DNA of 64,000 nt from CAIYZT01 sp031385445 (lineage in GTDB: Bacteria > Pseudomonadota > Alphaproteobacteria > Rhodobacterales > Rhodobacteraceae): the NCBI GenBank assembly GCA_031385445.1, contig JANNBM010000051.1, positions 1-64,000 on the forward strand, given 5' to 3'. The position numbers were made by a program, and so were the translations under genes. The notes beneath the pieces are model-generated. The model ran no database searches and was not told the origin of the DNA. It worked only from the letters and a program-made list of their open reading frames with translations. Below are positions 43,777 through 52,423 of this stretch, one piece after another; positions within the stretch are counted from its first letter, which is position 1; every line of letters starts with the position of its first letter.

Positions 43777-44782
43777 CACGGTTGCGCCAAATGGCGCAGC
43801 TGGCAGTGTGGCTGACTGGATCGCGCGCAATCGGGGGGGCGTGACGGTGGCGGCGACCATCGCTTTGGCATCAAGCTTTCTGGCCGAACATTACGGTGCG
43901 CCGGCAATGTTGTTCGCTTTATTGATCGGGATGGCGTTCAACTTCCTTGTGATCCATCCCAAAGCGATGGAGGGGATCGGCTTTTCGTCAAAGACATTGT
44001 TGCGGGTCGGGGTCGCCCTCCTGGGTCTGCGCCTGACCTTTAACGACGTCTCGGAGCTGGGGCCATGGCCTGTTGCCGCGGTGTTCGCCTTGTTGCTGCT
44101 TACCTTGGGCGCTGGCGTGCTGTTCGCCCGGATCTTTGGCAAGTCCGTGGCGTTCGGCCTGTTGACGGGGGGGTCCGTCGCAATTTGCGGCGCGTCGGCG
44201 GCGCTCGCGCTTGCGGCTGTGCTGCCCAAAAGGCTGATCAGCGAAGAAGACGTTTTGTTCACAGTGATCGGTGTCACGGCCCTGTCGACCGTGGCGATGG
44301 TTGCCTATCCCATCCTGTTTTCCGCCCTTGGCCTGAGCGACATCGAAATAGGCTATCTGCTTGGGGCGACGATCCACGATGTGGCCCAGGTGGTTGGCGC
44401 GGGCTATTCGGTCAGCGAAGACGCCGGCGACATTGCGACCTTCACCAAGCTTTTGCGCGTTGCCATGCTGCCGGTGGTGCTGATCATTGTCACCCTGTGC
44501 TATCGCAACGAAAGTGATGTGGGAATCGGACTGCCACGGTTCGTCATTGCGTTTGTCGTCTTGATGATTTTGCGCAACGTCGTAGGTCTTCCCGAGGGGT
44601 TGCTTTTGGCGGTGAACGAAACGTCACGGTTCTTGCTGCTGACGGCGATCTCGGCGCTTGGCGTGAAAACGTCGATGGCGCAGATGTTCGCGTCAGGGCC
44701 AAAGGGGTTTTTCCTGATCGGCGTCGAAACTCTTTTCCTGCTGGGGTTGGCGCTGGTCTTTGCGCATTGGGCGCTTGTGTAA
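43766..44782 (+). CDS. YeiH-family membrane protein, CuyZ-like sulfite exporter
   Basis: The 338-residue integral membrane protein has about ten hydrophobic segments and belongs to the YeiH/UPF0324 (COG2855) family. CuyZ, proposed to export the sulfite released by CuyA, is of this family. Motifs seen: LLRVGVALLGLRLTF, GGSVAICGASAALALA, LLGATIHDVAQVVGAGYSVSE and FLLLTAISALGVKTSM. Its end position in the operon agrees with a role in removing sulfite. Confidence 0.85.
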   Translation: MLPDTVAPNGAAGSVADWIARNRGGVTVAATIALASSFLAEHYGAPAMLFALLIGMAFNFLVIHPKAMEGIGFSSKTLLRVGVALLGLRLTFNDVSELGPWPVAAVFALLLLTLGAGVLFARIFGKSVAFGLLTGGSVAICGASAALALAAVLPKRLISEEDVLFTVIGVTALSTVAMVAYPILFSALGLSDIEIGYLLGATIHDVAQVVGAGYSVSEDAGDIATFTKLLRVAMLPVVLIIVTLCYRNESDVGIGLPRFVIAFVVLMILRNVVGLPEGLLLAVNETSRFLLLTAISALGVKTSMAQMFASGPKGFFLIGVETLFLLGLALVFAHWALV

Positions 44783-45334
44783 CTTTGCTGCTGGAAAATC
44801 ATCGTTGGACTTTGCCTTGAAGTGTCCGCAGTCCGGCATCTTTGCAAATCAATTTTACCACTTGTCAAAGACCTGCGCGTCGGCGCCGCAATGGCCTCGC
44901 CCGGAACAAAGCCTTCAAAGAATTGACAGTCCCTGCGGCGCGGCTATCGTCGGGGGCCGTCTGGCGGCTATTTCAAAGATATATTGCGCAGTTCATTGGG
45001 CGAAGTGCCGCATCCTGCATTCCAGCAATGTCTTGGTCATCGCGCGACCCGACAGCAGCGATAAACACATCGCCGCCGGACGGCTCGGCGCACAGATCTT
45101 GGCTTACAACCCGTCTTCTGGCCGACGGCTTGCGGCGGCGGCCCCGATTTCGCAGCGCCTCGGGGGCCGGCGCGATGCGTGACAGCTGATGCAAGGGCCC
45201 TTTTGGACAAATCCGGTAAACCAGCGCGATCGTTGGACGGCATGCACAGACCTGTACCCGCCGCCGACAAGTCCCAGAGCTGGCCAGCCGATGATAACGC
45301 CGGTGCAGGCTTCGCATCTGCGCCCGCCCCCCTT
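44783..45334. other. 550-base region without recognisable gene
   Basis: Open frames of up to about 140 codons exist on both strands but none has a family match that I know, a convincing start or biased codon use. The region separates the sulfonate operon from tRNA-Lys. It may hold a decayed gene. Confidence 0.5.
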
Positions 45335-45369
45335 CCAAAACCTAGGGGCCTGGGTGTTGCCACCCAAGC
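45335..45369 (-). terminator. terminator of tRNA-Lys
   Basis: On the minus strand GCTTGGGTG pairs with the complementary arm CACCCAGGC across the GCAA loop and is followed by TTTT; it lies 13 bases after the tRNA end. Confidence 0.7.
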
Positions 45370-45381
45370 CCTTGAAGTATT

Positions 45382-45457
45382 TGGTGAGCCGGTCGGGGCT
45401 CGAACCCGAGACCTACTGATTAAAAGTCAGTTGCTCTACCAACTGAGCTACCGGCCC
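45382..45457 (-). tRNA. tRNA-Lys(TTT)
   Basis: The 76-nt cloverleaf with encoded CCA has acceptor GGGCCGG/CCGGCUC, D-arm GCUCAGUUGGUAGAGC, anticodon loop CUUUUAA (anticodon UUU) and T-arm CGGG-UUCGAGC-CCCG. Confidence 0.97.
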
Positions 45458-45543
45458 ACAACGAGGCGCTGATTAGGGCCCATGAGGCCAAGGGTCAAGG
45501 GTCAAAACGCGCGGCTCTGGCAAAAAGCCCGGACGCGGCGTAT

Positions 45544-46392
45544 ATGCCCGGAATGGAACAGAAGAATGCCGCCTTTGGTCTGCGATTCATGAAGATGCAC
45601 GGCGCGGGCAATGATTTTGTGGTGATCGATTCGCGCGGGGGCGAAGCGGTGGTGACTGCTGCGCTGACGCGGGCGCTGGGGGATCGGCACCGCGGGGTCG
45701 GGTTTGATCAGCTGGCCGAGATCCGGGATGCGGCGGGGGCGGATTTCGCGCTCGATTTCTGGAACAGTGATGGCAGCCGGGCGGGGGCTTGCGGCAATGC
45801 CACGCGCTGCGTGAGCGATTTTGTGATGGCTGGCCTCGGGGCGGCGGCGGTGTCTCTGATCACCGCGCGGGGCGGTTTGCAGGCGGTGCGGCGCGGTGAC
45901 CGGCGCGTGTCGGTGAACATGGGGCATCCGCAACTGGGCTGGGCCGAGGTGCCGCTGGCGCGGGAGGTTGAGGTGCTGCATCTGCCGTTGGCGGGGGATC
46001 CGGTGGGGATCGGCATGGGCAATCCGCATTGCGTGTTTTTCGTGCCGGACGCCGGCGCGGTCGATCTGGCCACCGTGGGGCCGCTGTGCGAGCATGACGC
46101 GCTGTTTCCCGAACGGACCAATGTGGAATTTGCCAGCCTGATCGGCACGGACCATCTGCGCATGCGGGTGTGGGAACGGGGGGCAGGGATCACGCTTGCT
46201 TGCGGGTCTGGCGCCTGTGCGGCGGCGGTGGCGGCACATCTGCGTGGGCTGACCGGGCGACAGGTGCGGCTGACGATGGACGGCGGCGTGCTTGAGGTGG
46301 ATTGGCGCGACGATGGCGTCTGGCTGTCGGGGCCGGTCGCGCATGTGTTTGATGGCTGGCTCAGCCCGGAATTTCTGGCGGCGCATCCATGA
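45544..46392 (+). CDS. dapF: diaminopimelate epimerase
   Basis: DapF interconverts LL- and meso-diaminopimelate for lysine and peptidoglycan synthesis. The 282-residue protein has FMKMHGAGNDFVVID at the N-terminus and the two catalytic cysteines in GACGNATRC and LACGSGAC. The true start may be the ATG at 45553 (MEQKN). It overlaps mtaB by four bases. Confidence 0.96.
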   Translation: MPGMEQKNAAFGLRFMKMHGAGNDFVVIDSRGGEAVVTAALTRALGDRHRGVGFDQLAEIRDAAGADFALDFWNSDGSRAGACGNATRCVSDFVMAGLGAAAVSLITARGGLQAVRRGDRRVSVNMGHPQLGWAEVPLAREVEVLHLPLAGDPVGIGMGNPHCVFFVPDAGAVDLATVGPLCEHDALFPERTNVEFASLIGTDHLRMRVWERGAGITLACGSGACAAAVAAHLRGLTGRQVRLTMDGGVLEVDWRDDGVWLSGPVAHVFDGWLSPEFLAAHP

Positions 46393-47642
46393 ACGCGCCG
46401 ATTTTCGCCACGCTGGGATGCCGGTTGAACGCCTATGAAACCGAGGCGATGAAAGAGTTGGCGGCGGTGGCGGGGCTGCGGGGCGCGGTGGTGGTGAACA
46501 CCTGCGCAGTCACGGCCGAGGCGGTGCGCAAGGCCAAGCAGGAAATCCGCCGTCTGGCCCGCGAAAACCCCGGCGCGGCGGTGATCGTGACGGGCTGTGC
46601 GGCGCAGACCGAGCCGGAAACCTTTGCCGCCATGCCCGAAGTGACGCGGGTGATCGGCAACCACGAAAAGATGCAGGCCGAGACATGGGCGGGGCTGAAA
46701 GCGCCCGATCTGATTGGCCTGACGGAAAAGGTGCAGGTCGACGATATTATGTCGGTGCGCGAAACCGCCGGGCATCTGATTGACGGCTTTGGCCGCCACC
46801 GCGCCTATGTTCAGGTGCAAAACGGCTGCGATCATCGCTGTACGTTTTGCATCATTCCCTTTGGCCGGGGCAATTCGCGGTCGGTTCCGGCGGGGGTGGT
46901 GATCGAACAGATCAAGCGGCTGGTGGACAAGGGATTTTTGGAAGTTGTGCTGACCGGGGTTGACCTGACCTCATGGGGCGGCGATTTACCCGGCATGCCG
47001 CGTCTGGGCGATCTGGTGATGCGGATTTTGCGGTTGGTGCCGGACCTTGCCCGCCTGCGCATCAGCTCCATCGACAGCATCGAAGCAGACGACAACCTGA
47101 TGCTCGCCATCGCGACCGAGCCGCGACTGATGCCGCATCTGCACCTGTCCTTGCAGGCGGGCGACGATATGATCCTGAAACGGATGAAGCGGCGGCATCT
47201 GCGCGATGACGCGATTGCCTTTTGCAACGAGGCGGTTCGCCTGCGCCCGGATATGGTGTTTGGTGCCGATATCATCGCAGGCTTTCCAACCGAAACCGAA
47301 GCGATGTTCGGACAGTCTTTGCAGCTGGTTCACGATTGCAACCTGACCTTTCTGCACGTCTTTCCCTTCAGCCCGCGCAAAGGCACGCCAGCGGCCCGGA
47401 TGCCGCAGGTGCGCGGGCCCGAGATCAAAGACCGCGCTGCGCGGCTGCGGGCGGCGGGCGATGCGGCGCTTGGTCGGCATCTGAGCGCGCAGCTTGGCCA
47501 CACGCACCGCGTGCTTATGGAAAGCCCGCGCATGGGGCGAACCGAGCAGTTCACCGAGGTCCGCTTTGCCGAGGACAAGCCTGAGGGCCAGATTGTGAGC
47601 GCCTTGGTGACTGGCCAGACCAAAGGGCAGCTTTGCGCCTGA
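46389..47642 (+). CDS. mtaB: tRNA t6A37 methylthiotransferase MtaB
   Basis: MtaB adds a methylthio group to t6A37 in tRNAs decoding ANN codons. The 417-residue radical SAM enzyme has the N-terminal methylthiotransferase cysteines (TLGCRLN, VVNTCAVT, VTGCAAQTEP), the radical SAM motif CDHRCTFCIIPFGRG, and a short C-terminal TRAM-like region. It is coupled to dapF by an ATGA overlap. Confidence 0.95.
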   Translation: MNAPIFATLGCRLNAYETEAMKELAAVAGLRGAVVVNTCAVTAEAVRKAKQEIRRLARENPGAAVIVTGCAAQTEPETFAAMPEVTRVIGNHEKMQAETWAGLKAPDLIGLTEKVQVDDIMSVRETAGHLIDGFGRHRAYVQVQNGCDHRCTFCIIPFGRGNSRSVPAGVVIEQIKRLVDKGFLEVVLTGVDLTSWGGDLPGMPRLGDLVMRILRLVPDLARLRISSIDSIEADDNLMLAIATEPRLMPHLHLSLQAGDDMILKRMKRRHLRDDAIAFCNEAVRLRPDMVFGADIIAGFPTETEAMFGQSLQLVHDCNLTFLHVFPFSPRKGTPAARMPQVRGPEIKDRAARLRAAGDAALGRHLSAQLGHTHRVLMESPRMGRTEQFTEVRFAEDKPEGQIVSALVTGQTKGQLCA

Positions 47643-47705
47643 AACGGGCTTGACCTTGCGCGGTCAAGGCGGATCACTGTGGCGCAGTCCAAACAGGAGC
47701 CGCCC

Positions 47706-49220
47706 GTGAAAGCTCAGATCACCGCCCACAAGGATTTCACCATCGCCAAGATCGACGACCGGATTTATTCGGCGTTTCTGGAGCATCTTGGCCGCGCGAT
47801 TTATACCGGCATTTACGAGCCGGGCCATCCGACGGCGGATGCGAACGGCATGCGCGGCGATGTGGCAAATCTGGTGCGCGATCTGAACATTCCCTTTGTC
47901 CGCTATCCGGGCGGTAACTTTGTGTCGGCCTATAATTGGGAAGACGGAGTGGGGCCAAAGGACCAGCGGCCGGTGCGGCTCGATCTGGCGTGGCACACTT
48001 CGGATGCCAATCAGGTCGGGGTGCACGAGTTTTCGGATTGGTGCGATACGGTGGGCAGCCAGATGATGCTGGCGATCAATCTTGGCTCGCGCGGCCTCGA
48101 TGAGGCGCGGAATTTCGTGGAATACGTGAACGGCCCGGTTGGCAGCCATTGGGGCGATCTTCGGGCTAAAAATGGCCGTACAGAGCCGTTTGACTGCCGG
48201 ATCTGGTGCCTTGGCAACGAGATGGACGGGCCTTGGCAGGTGGGGCACAAGACGGCCGATGAATATGGCCGTCTGGCCAACGAGGTGGCCAAAACACTGC
48301 GGGCCTTTGACAAGGGGCTTCAGCTGGTGGTGTGCGGCTCGTCCAATTCCGACATGAAAACCTATCCCGAATGGGAACGGATCGTGCTGGAACACACCTA
48401 TGAGAACATCGACCACATCAGCCTGCACATGTATTTCCAGAACAAGGCCGGCAATACTGGCACCTATCTGGCGCTTAATCACAAGCTGGAACGCTATATC
48501 GAGACGATTGAGGCGACGATCACGCTGGTGAAAGCGAACAAGCGGTCGCGGCATGATGTTTTCATCAGTTTTGACGAATGGAACGTCTGGTATCATTCCA
48601 ACGCGCAGGACCGGGCGATTTTGGACGGAAACGAGGGCTGGCCCCATGCGCCGCGCCTGTTGGAGGATATCTATAACTTTGAAGATGTGTTGCAGGTCGG
48701 GTTGATTTTGAACACCTTTATCCGCAAATCGAACGTGGTAAAGATCGCCTGCATCGCGCAACTGGTGAACGTGATCGCGCCGATCATGACCGAGCCGGGC
48801 GGCGCGGCCTGGCGGCAGACGATCTACTATCCCTATTATTTCGCCTCGGTCCATGGGCGGGGGACGGCGCTGCACCTGGTGCAGAGGGGCCCGGTTTACA
48901 CGGCCGAAGGCGGCGATGTGGTGCCTTATGTTGACGTCTCGGGTGTGTATGACGAAGCGGCGGGAGTGCTGACATTTTTTGCGGTGAACCGGCACGCGGG
49001 CGAGGCGATGGATCTGGATCTGGCGCTGGAAGGGTTCGGGGCGGGCGCGGTGATTGACCATCAGGTGATGGTGCATGCCGATCTGCAGGCGGTGAACACC
49101 GCAGCCAATCCGATGGCCGTGGCGCCGGGGCCGGGCAGCGGGGCCAAGGTGACGGGCGGGCGTTTGACGGCGCTTTTACCGCCACTTAGCTATCAGATGT
49201 TGCGGGTGAGGGTGGAGTGA
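47706..49220 (+). CDS. GH51 alpha-N-arabinofuranosidase
   Basis: This enzyme releases terminal arabinofuranose from plant-type polysaccharides or oligosaccharides. The 504-residue protein has the GH51 (beta/alpha)8 pattern: RYPGGNFVSAYNWEDGVGP, acid/base glutamate in WCLGNEMDGPWQ, and nucleophile in ISFDEWNVWYH, then a C-terminal beta domain. No signal peptide, so it acts inside the cell on imported fragments. The GTG at 47706 has AGGAG six bases upstream; a GTG at 47679 is also in frame. Convergent with a LacI regulator gene. Confidence 0.95.
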   Translation: MKAQITAHKDFTIAKIDDRIYSAFLEHLGRAIYTGIYEPGHPTADANGMRGDVANLVRDLNIPFVRYPGGNFVSAYNWEDGVGPKDQRPVRLDLAWHTSDANQVGVHEFSDWCDTVGSQMMLAINLGSRGLDEARNFVEYVNGPVGSHWGDLRAKNGRTEPFDCRIWCLGNEMDGPWQVGHKTADEYGRLANEVAKTLRAFDKGLQLVVCGSSNSDMKTYPEWERIVLEHTYENIDHISLHMYFQNKAGNTGTYLALNHKLERYIETIEATITLVKANKRSRHDVFISFDEWNVWYHSNAQDRAILDGNEGWPHAPRLLEDIYNFEDVLQVGLILNTFIRKSNVVKIACIAQLVNVIAPIMTEPGGAAWRQTIYYPYYFASVHGRGTALHLVQRGPVYTAEGGDVVPYVDVSGVYDEAAGVLTFFAVNRHAGEAMDLDLALEGFGAGAVIDHQVMVHADLQAVNTAANPMAVAPGPGSGAKVTGGRLTALLPPLSYQMLRVRVE

Positions 49221-49292
49221 GTGCGGGCCAAGGAGAAGGGGATATTTGGGCCACATTGCAGGCAGATTTGATTCAAACTTTACGGGGTTTGA

Positions 49293-50312
49293 TCAGACCC
49301 GTCGGATCGTGTCGCCCGGTTGCAGGACCGGGAAAAGTTCGATCACCTCGGGGGCAGCTTTTCCATTCGTTTGCTTTAGGCTGATAAGTTCGGCAGAGCG
49401 GCGGCCGATTTCAAGGCGGCAGGCATCCATCGTCGCCAATTTCCGCGGCAGACCGTCCAAAAGCTCGACGCCGTTGAACCCGGCAAGGCCGATTTTTCCG
49501 GGCACATCATAGCCCGCTTCAAGGCAGTAAAGCAGACCGCCCGCGCCTATCATGTCATTGGAATAATACAGAAAGTCGACCGAAGGATTGCGTTTTAGGA
49601 TCGCTTCGGTCATCTCGCGGCCCTTCAGAAGCGCGGAAGAGCCGGAATAAAACGCGCGCTCGACAAGGGTTAGGCCGTGGCGGGCGAGCTCGGCCTCGAA
49701 GCCTTCGAGGCGTTTGCGGGCGCGGTGGTCGTTCGGCATCTGCGTGCCCAGAAACGCGATGTTTCGATAACCTGCGGCAACGATCGCCTCGGCCATCTGA
49801 CGGCCCGCGCGGCGGTGCGAGATGCCGACGGCGCTGTCCACCGGGGTGCCGTCGATGTCCATGATCTCGACGATGGGAACGTTGGCCTGCGCGAGCATGG
49901 CGCGCGAGGCGTCGGTATGTTCCAGCCCGGCGATGATGATGCCCGAGGGGCGCCAGGACAGCATTTCGTAAAGCACGGTTTCCTCGCGGTCGGGCAGGTA
50001 ATTGCTGACGCCGACGACGGGTTGCAGGGCGGTGCCATCCAGCACCTCCGAGATGCCGGTCAGAACCTCGGGGAAGACCATGTTGGACAGGGAGGGGATG
50101 ATCACCCCAACAAGGTTGACGCGCTGCGAGGCGAGGGCGCCGGCGATTTTGTTCGGCACATAGCCCAGCGAGCGGGCGGCCTTCAGCACCTTTTCGCGCG
50201 TGGCGGGTGAAACATCGCCCCGGTTGCGCAGAACGCGGCTGACGGTCATTTCGCTGACCCCGGCGACCTCGGAGACATCGTTCAGCGTCAGGGTGCGTTT
50301 TGGATTGGGCAT
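49293..50312 (-). CDS. LacI-family transcriptional regulator
   Basis: The 339-residue protein has an N-terminal LacI HTH (LTLNDVSEVAGVSEMTVSRVLRNRGDVSPATREKV), a hinge helix (PNKIAGALASQRVN) and a periplasmic-binding-like sensor domain. It resembles the gluconate repressor GntR in overall pattern. Given the GH51 neighbour, a pentose or sugar acid ligand is likely. A near-palindromic TGGTAGCGCTAACA lies 110 bases upstream, and a half-site TGTTAGCGAC at 50351. Confidence 0.9.
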   Translation of the reverse strand: MPNPKRTLTLNDVSEVAGVSEMTVSRVLRNRGDVSPATREKVLKAARSLGYVPNKIAGALASQRVNLVGVIIPSLSNMVFPEVLTGISEVLDGTALQPVVGVSNYLPDREETVLYEMLSWRPSGIIIAGLEHTDASRAMLAQANVPIVEIMDIDGTPVDSAVGISHRRAGRQMAEAIVAAGYRNIAFLGTQMPNDHRARKRLEGFEAELARHGLTLVERAFYSGSSALLKGREMTEAILKRNPSVDFLYYSNDMIGAGGLLYCLEAGYDVPGKIGLAGFNGVELLDGLPRKLATMDACRLEIGRRSAELISLKQTNGKAAPEVIELFPVLQPGDTIRRV

Positions 50313-50420
50313 GGGGCTTTTCTATTGGCGGCGCGGGACCATGCCCTCCTTGTTAGCGACAAAAGCCGCAGCACATAACCCCCTTTGGCAAAGGGCTTGC
50401 CGGGGCGGAAGGGGTGGGAT

Positions 50421-50508
50421 ATGGTAGCGCTAACAAATCTGGCCCTGGTCGGGTTTGGCGATATCCGGCGCGACTTGCAAGCTCTCAGCTTACCTGCGCC
50501 GGACGATT
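50421..50508 (+). pseudogene. possible 5' remnant of a Gfo/Idh/MocA-type sugar dehydrogenase
   Basis: From the ATG at 50421, preceded by a purine-rich GGAAGGGGTGGG, the frame reads MVALTNLALVGFGDIRRDLQ and soon ends in a terminator hairpin. The start looks like the first Rossmann strand of galactose/arabinose 1-dehydrogenases (ALVGxGKIARDQH). The rest of such a gene is absent. The match is short (about 25 residues) and could be chance. Confidence 0.3.
50422..50435. promoter_or_regulatory. LacI-type operator
   Basis: TGGTAGCGCTAACA is a 14-bp palindrome with one mismatch, centred on the CpG that is typical of LacI/GalR-family operators. A second partial copy (TGTTAGCGAC, 50351-50360) lies nearer the regulator gene. 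Confidence 0.6.
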
Positions 50509-50544
50509 GGGGAAGCGGTGGGCCAAAAAGCCGCTTCCCCTTTT
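50509..50544 (+). terminator. intrinsic terminator upstream of tRNA-Arg
   Basis: GGGGAAGCGG pairs with CCGCTTCCCC around a 12-base loop, followed by TTTT. It would end any transcript begun at the LacI-type operator after about 100 bases. Confidence 0.85.
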
Positions 50545-50609
50545 CGTTTCCAAACGCTGCCAACTTGCCGCGCGCGCCGAAGCTGTTTAGACAGGGCGGC
50601 GAAGATGTG

Positions 50610-50937
50610 GTCTGCGTAGCTCAGCTGGATAGAGCACAGGATTCCTGAAACGAAAGAATTGGGCGCAGCGATTGGGAAACCGCGCTGCGGATCTGCTCAA
50701 ATTCGGGGAAAGCTAAGGCGCGCTTGCGCCCTGCCGATCCCGAGCCAAGCCCGAGGGGGAAACCCGGCGGGAAGGTGTAGAGACTGGACGGGCAGGGTCT
50801 TAGGGCGGCAACGCTGATGACCAAGGGACAGTCCAGACCACGAACCAACGTCCTTGCAGGATGCAAAGACTTGGGCGGCGAAAGCCGAAGTGGTACGAAT
50901 CCTGGGGCCGTGGGTTCAAATCCCGCCGCGGACACCA
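50610..50937 (+). tRNA. tRNA-Arg(CCU), interrupted by a group I intron
   Basis: The 5' exon (50610-50646) and 3' exon (50898-50937, CCA encoded) together make a normal tRNA. The acceptor GUCUGCG pairs with CGCGGAC (one U-G pair); D-arm GCUCAGCUGGAUAGAGC; anticodon stem CAGGA/UCCUG with loop UUCCUAA, anticodon CCU; T-arm GUGGG-UUCAAAU-CCCGC. The 5' exon ends with the last anticodon base, so the gene is interrupted between positions 36 and 37. Without splicing the cell could not use it. Confidence 0.95.
50647..50897 (+). ncRNA. group I self-splicing intron in tRNA-Arg(CCU)
   Basis: The 251-nt insert starts after a U (last base of the 5' exon) and ends with G, the two bases that group I introns require. 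Conserved core elements are visible: P-like AAATTCGGGGAAAGCTAAGG (50699-50718), R-like GTGTAGAGACTGGACGG (50775-50791) and S-like AAGGGACAGTCCAG (50823-50836); GACT in R and AGTC in S can form P7. No open frame for a homing endonuclease fits. It matches in size and site the known intron of Agrobacterium tRNA-Arg(CCU). Confidence 0.92.
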
Positions 50938-50945
50938 TCTTTGAC

Positions 50946-50978
50946 AAAAGGCCCGAAGCGACGCTTCGGGCCTTTTGT
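50946..50978 (+). terminator. terminator of tRNA-Arg
   Basis: AAAAGGCCCGAAGCG pairs with CGCTTCGGGCCTTTT across a two-base centre, eight bases after the tRNA end; the A- and T-tracts make it bidirectional. Confidence 0.9.
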
Positions 50979-51083
50979 GTTCAGGGCGCCTTCATCTTGC
51001 CCCCCCATACCCTCCCCACGAAGAGGAGGGGGGGCGGCAGATGTTGGGGATTGCGTTGACATCAGGCCCGGCAAGGCGCCGGA

Positions 51084-52391
51084 TCAGATATCCAGCGTGT
51101 TCTCATGTTCCCACGCCGAGAAGTGCGAGGCGTAGCTGTCCCATTCGCGGCCTTTCAGCTTGATATAGGCGTTGGAAAATTCATCGCCCAGCATCGCCTT
51201 CAGCGTCTTGTCCTTGTCGAATTCACGCAATGCGTCCAGCAGGTTCAGTGGCAGTTTGGGCGCGTTTTTGACCGTGTGGCCCATCTGGTACATGTCGATA
51301 TCGTGGCGCTTGCCGGGGTCGGCCTTTGTGCGCACGCCGTCCAGCCCCGCCGCGATGATCACGGCCTGCAGCAGGTACGGGTTCGCCGCGCCGTCGGGCA
51401 GGCGCAGTTCGAACCGCCCCGGCCCCGGCACGCGCACCATATGGGTGCGGTTATTGCCGGTCCAGGTGACGGTATTGGGCGCCCAAGTCGCCCCGGACGA
51501 GGTGCGCGGCGCGTTGATGCGTTTATAGGAATTGACCGTGGGGTTGCAGATCGCGGCCAGAGCGGAGGCGTGTTTCATGATGCCGCCCAGGAAGGTTCGG
51601 CCCTGATCGGACAGGTGCAACTCTTTGGATTTGTCGGCAAAAGCGTTGGACTTTCCGTCCATCGACCAGACCGAGATATGCGCATGGCAGCCGGACCCCG
51701 TCAGCCCCTTGAACGGTTTGGGCATGAAGGTGGCGCGGTAGCCGTGCTTTTCCGCCACCGATTTCATCATGAACTTGAAAAAGCTGTGCTTGTCGGCGGT
51801 TTGCAGCGCGTCGTCATATTTCCAGTTCATCTCGAACTGGCCAACCGCGTCTTCGTGGTCGTTCTGATAAGCCTCCCAGCCGAGTTCAAGCATGTAATCA
51901 CAGACCTCGGCGATGACATCATAGCGGCGCATGACGGCTTGCTGGTCATAGCAGGGCTTCTCGGCGGTATCGTAAGGGTCAGAGATCTGCTTGCCATCGG
52001 CGGTCAGCAGGAAAAACTCCGGCTCGACCCCGGTTTTAACGCGCAAACCGTCTTTGGCGGCTTCGGCGATCACACGCTCCAGCACGTTGCGCGGGGCTTG
52101 GGCCAGCAGCTTGTTTTCCATCGTGGCCCGCGCTGCGACCCAGGCAACATCCTTTTTCCACGGCAGTTGAATGGCCGACTCCGGGTCAGGCACGGCCATC
52201 ATGTCGGGGTGGGCAGGGGTCAGGTCAAGCCAGGTGGCGAAGCCGGCAAAGCCCGCGCCCTCTTCGGCCATGTCGTTGATCGCTTGGGTGGGCACCAGCT
52301 TGGCGCGCTGCCCCCCGAACAGATCGGTATAGGAGATCATGAAGTATTTGACGCCCTTTTCCTTGGCCCATTTGCCGAGATCTCTTGCCAT
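51084..52391 (-). CDS. glnT: type III glutamine synthetase-like ligase (GlnT or gamma-glutamylmethylamide synthetase)
   Basis: The 435-residue ATP-dependent ligase is of the glutamine synthetase fold: MISYTDLFGGQRAKLVPT, VKTGVEPEFFLL, NDHEDAVGQFEMNW (metal-binding glutamates), GSGCHAHISVW, NPTVNSYKRINAPRTSSGATWAPN and GRFELRLPDGAANPYLLQA. Members this close to the three-gene glutamate-synthase-like cluster either make glutamine (GlnT) or join methylamine to glutamate (GMAS); sequence by eye does not decide. The start at 52391 is chosen; an upstream in-frame stretch to 52511 overlaps the previous gene. Confidence 0.88.
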   Translation of the reverse strand: MARDLGKWAKEKGVKYFMISYTDLFGGQRAKLVPTQAINDMAEEGAGFAGFATWLDLTPAHPDMMAVPDPESAIQLPWKKDVAWVAARATMENKLLAQAPRNVLERVIAEAAKDGLRVKTGVEPEFFLLTADGKQISDPYDTAEKPCYDQQAVMRRYDVIAEVCDYMLELGWEAYQNDHEDAVGQFEMNWKYDDALQTADKHSFFKFMMKSVAEKHGYRATFMPKPFKGLTGSGCHAHISVWSMDGKSNAFADKSKELHLSDQGRTFLGGIMKHASALAAICNPTVNSYKRINAPRTSSGATWAPNTVTWTGNNRTHMVRVPGPGRFELRLPDGAANPYLLQAVIIAAGLDGVRTKADPGKRHDIDMYQMGHTVKNAPKLPLNLLDALREFDKDKTLKAMLGDEFSNAYIKLKGREWDSYASHFSAWEHENTLDI

Positions 52392-52423
52392 CGTTGCTAA
52401 CTCCCTGTCGTCTTTATGATTTT

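Noticed and set aside
44783..45334. Open frames of 115-140 codons downstream of the sulfite exporter
   Set aside because: They overlap one another on both strands and none looks like protein; listed as a gene-free region.
50647..50897. Protein-coding gene within the tRNA-Arg intron (frames on both strands)
   Set aside because: The frames are short, cross the exon borders and contain no LAGLIDADG, HNH or GIY-YIG motif; the segment is explained by ribozyme structure.
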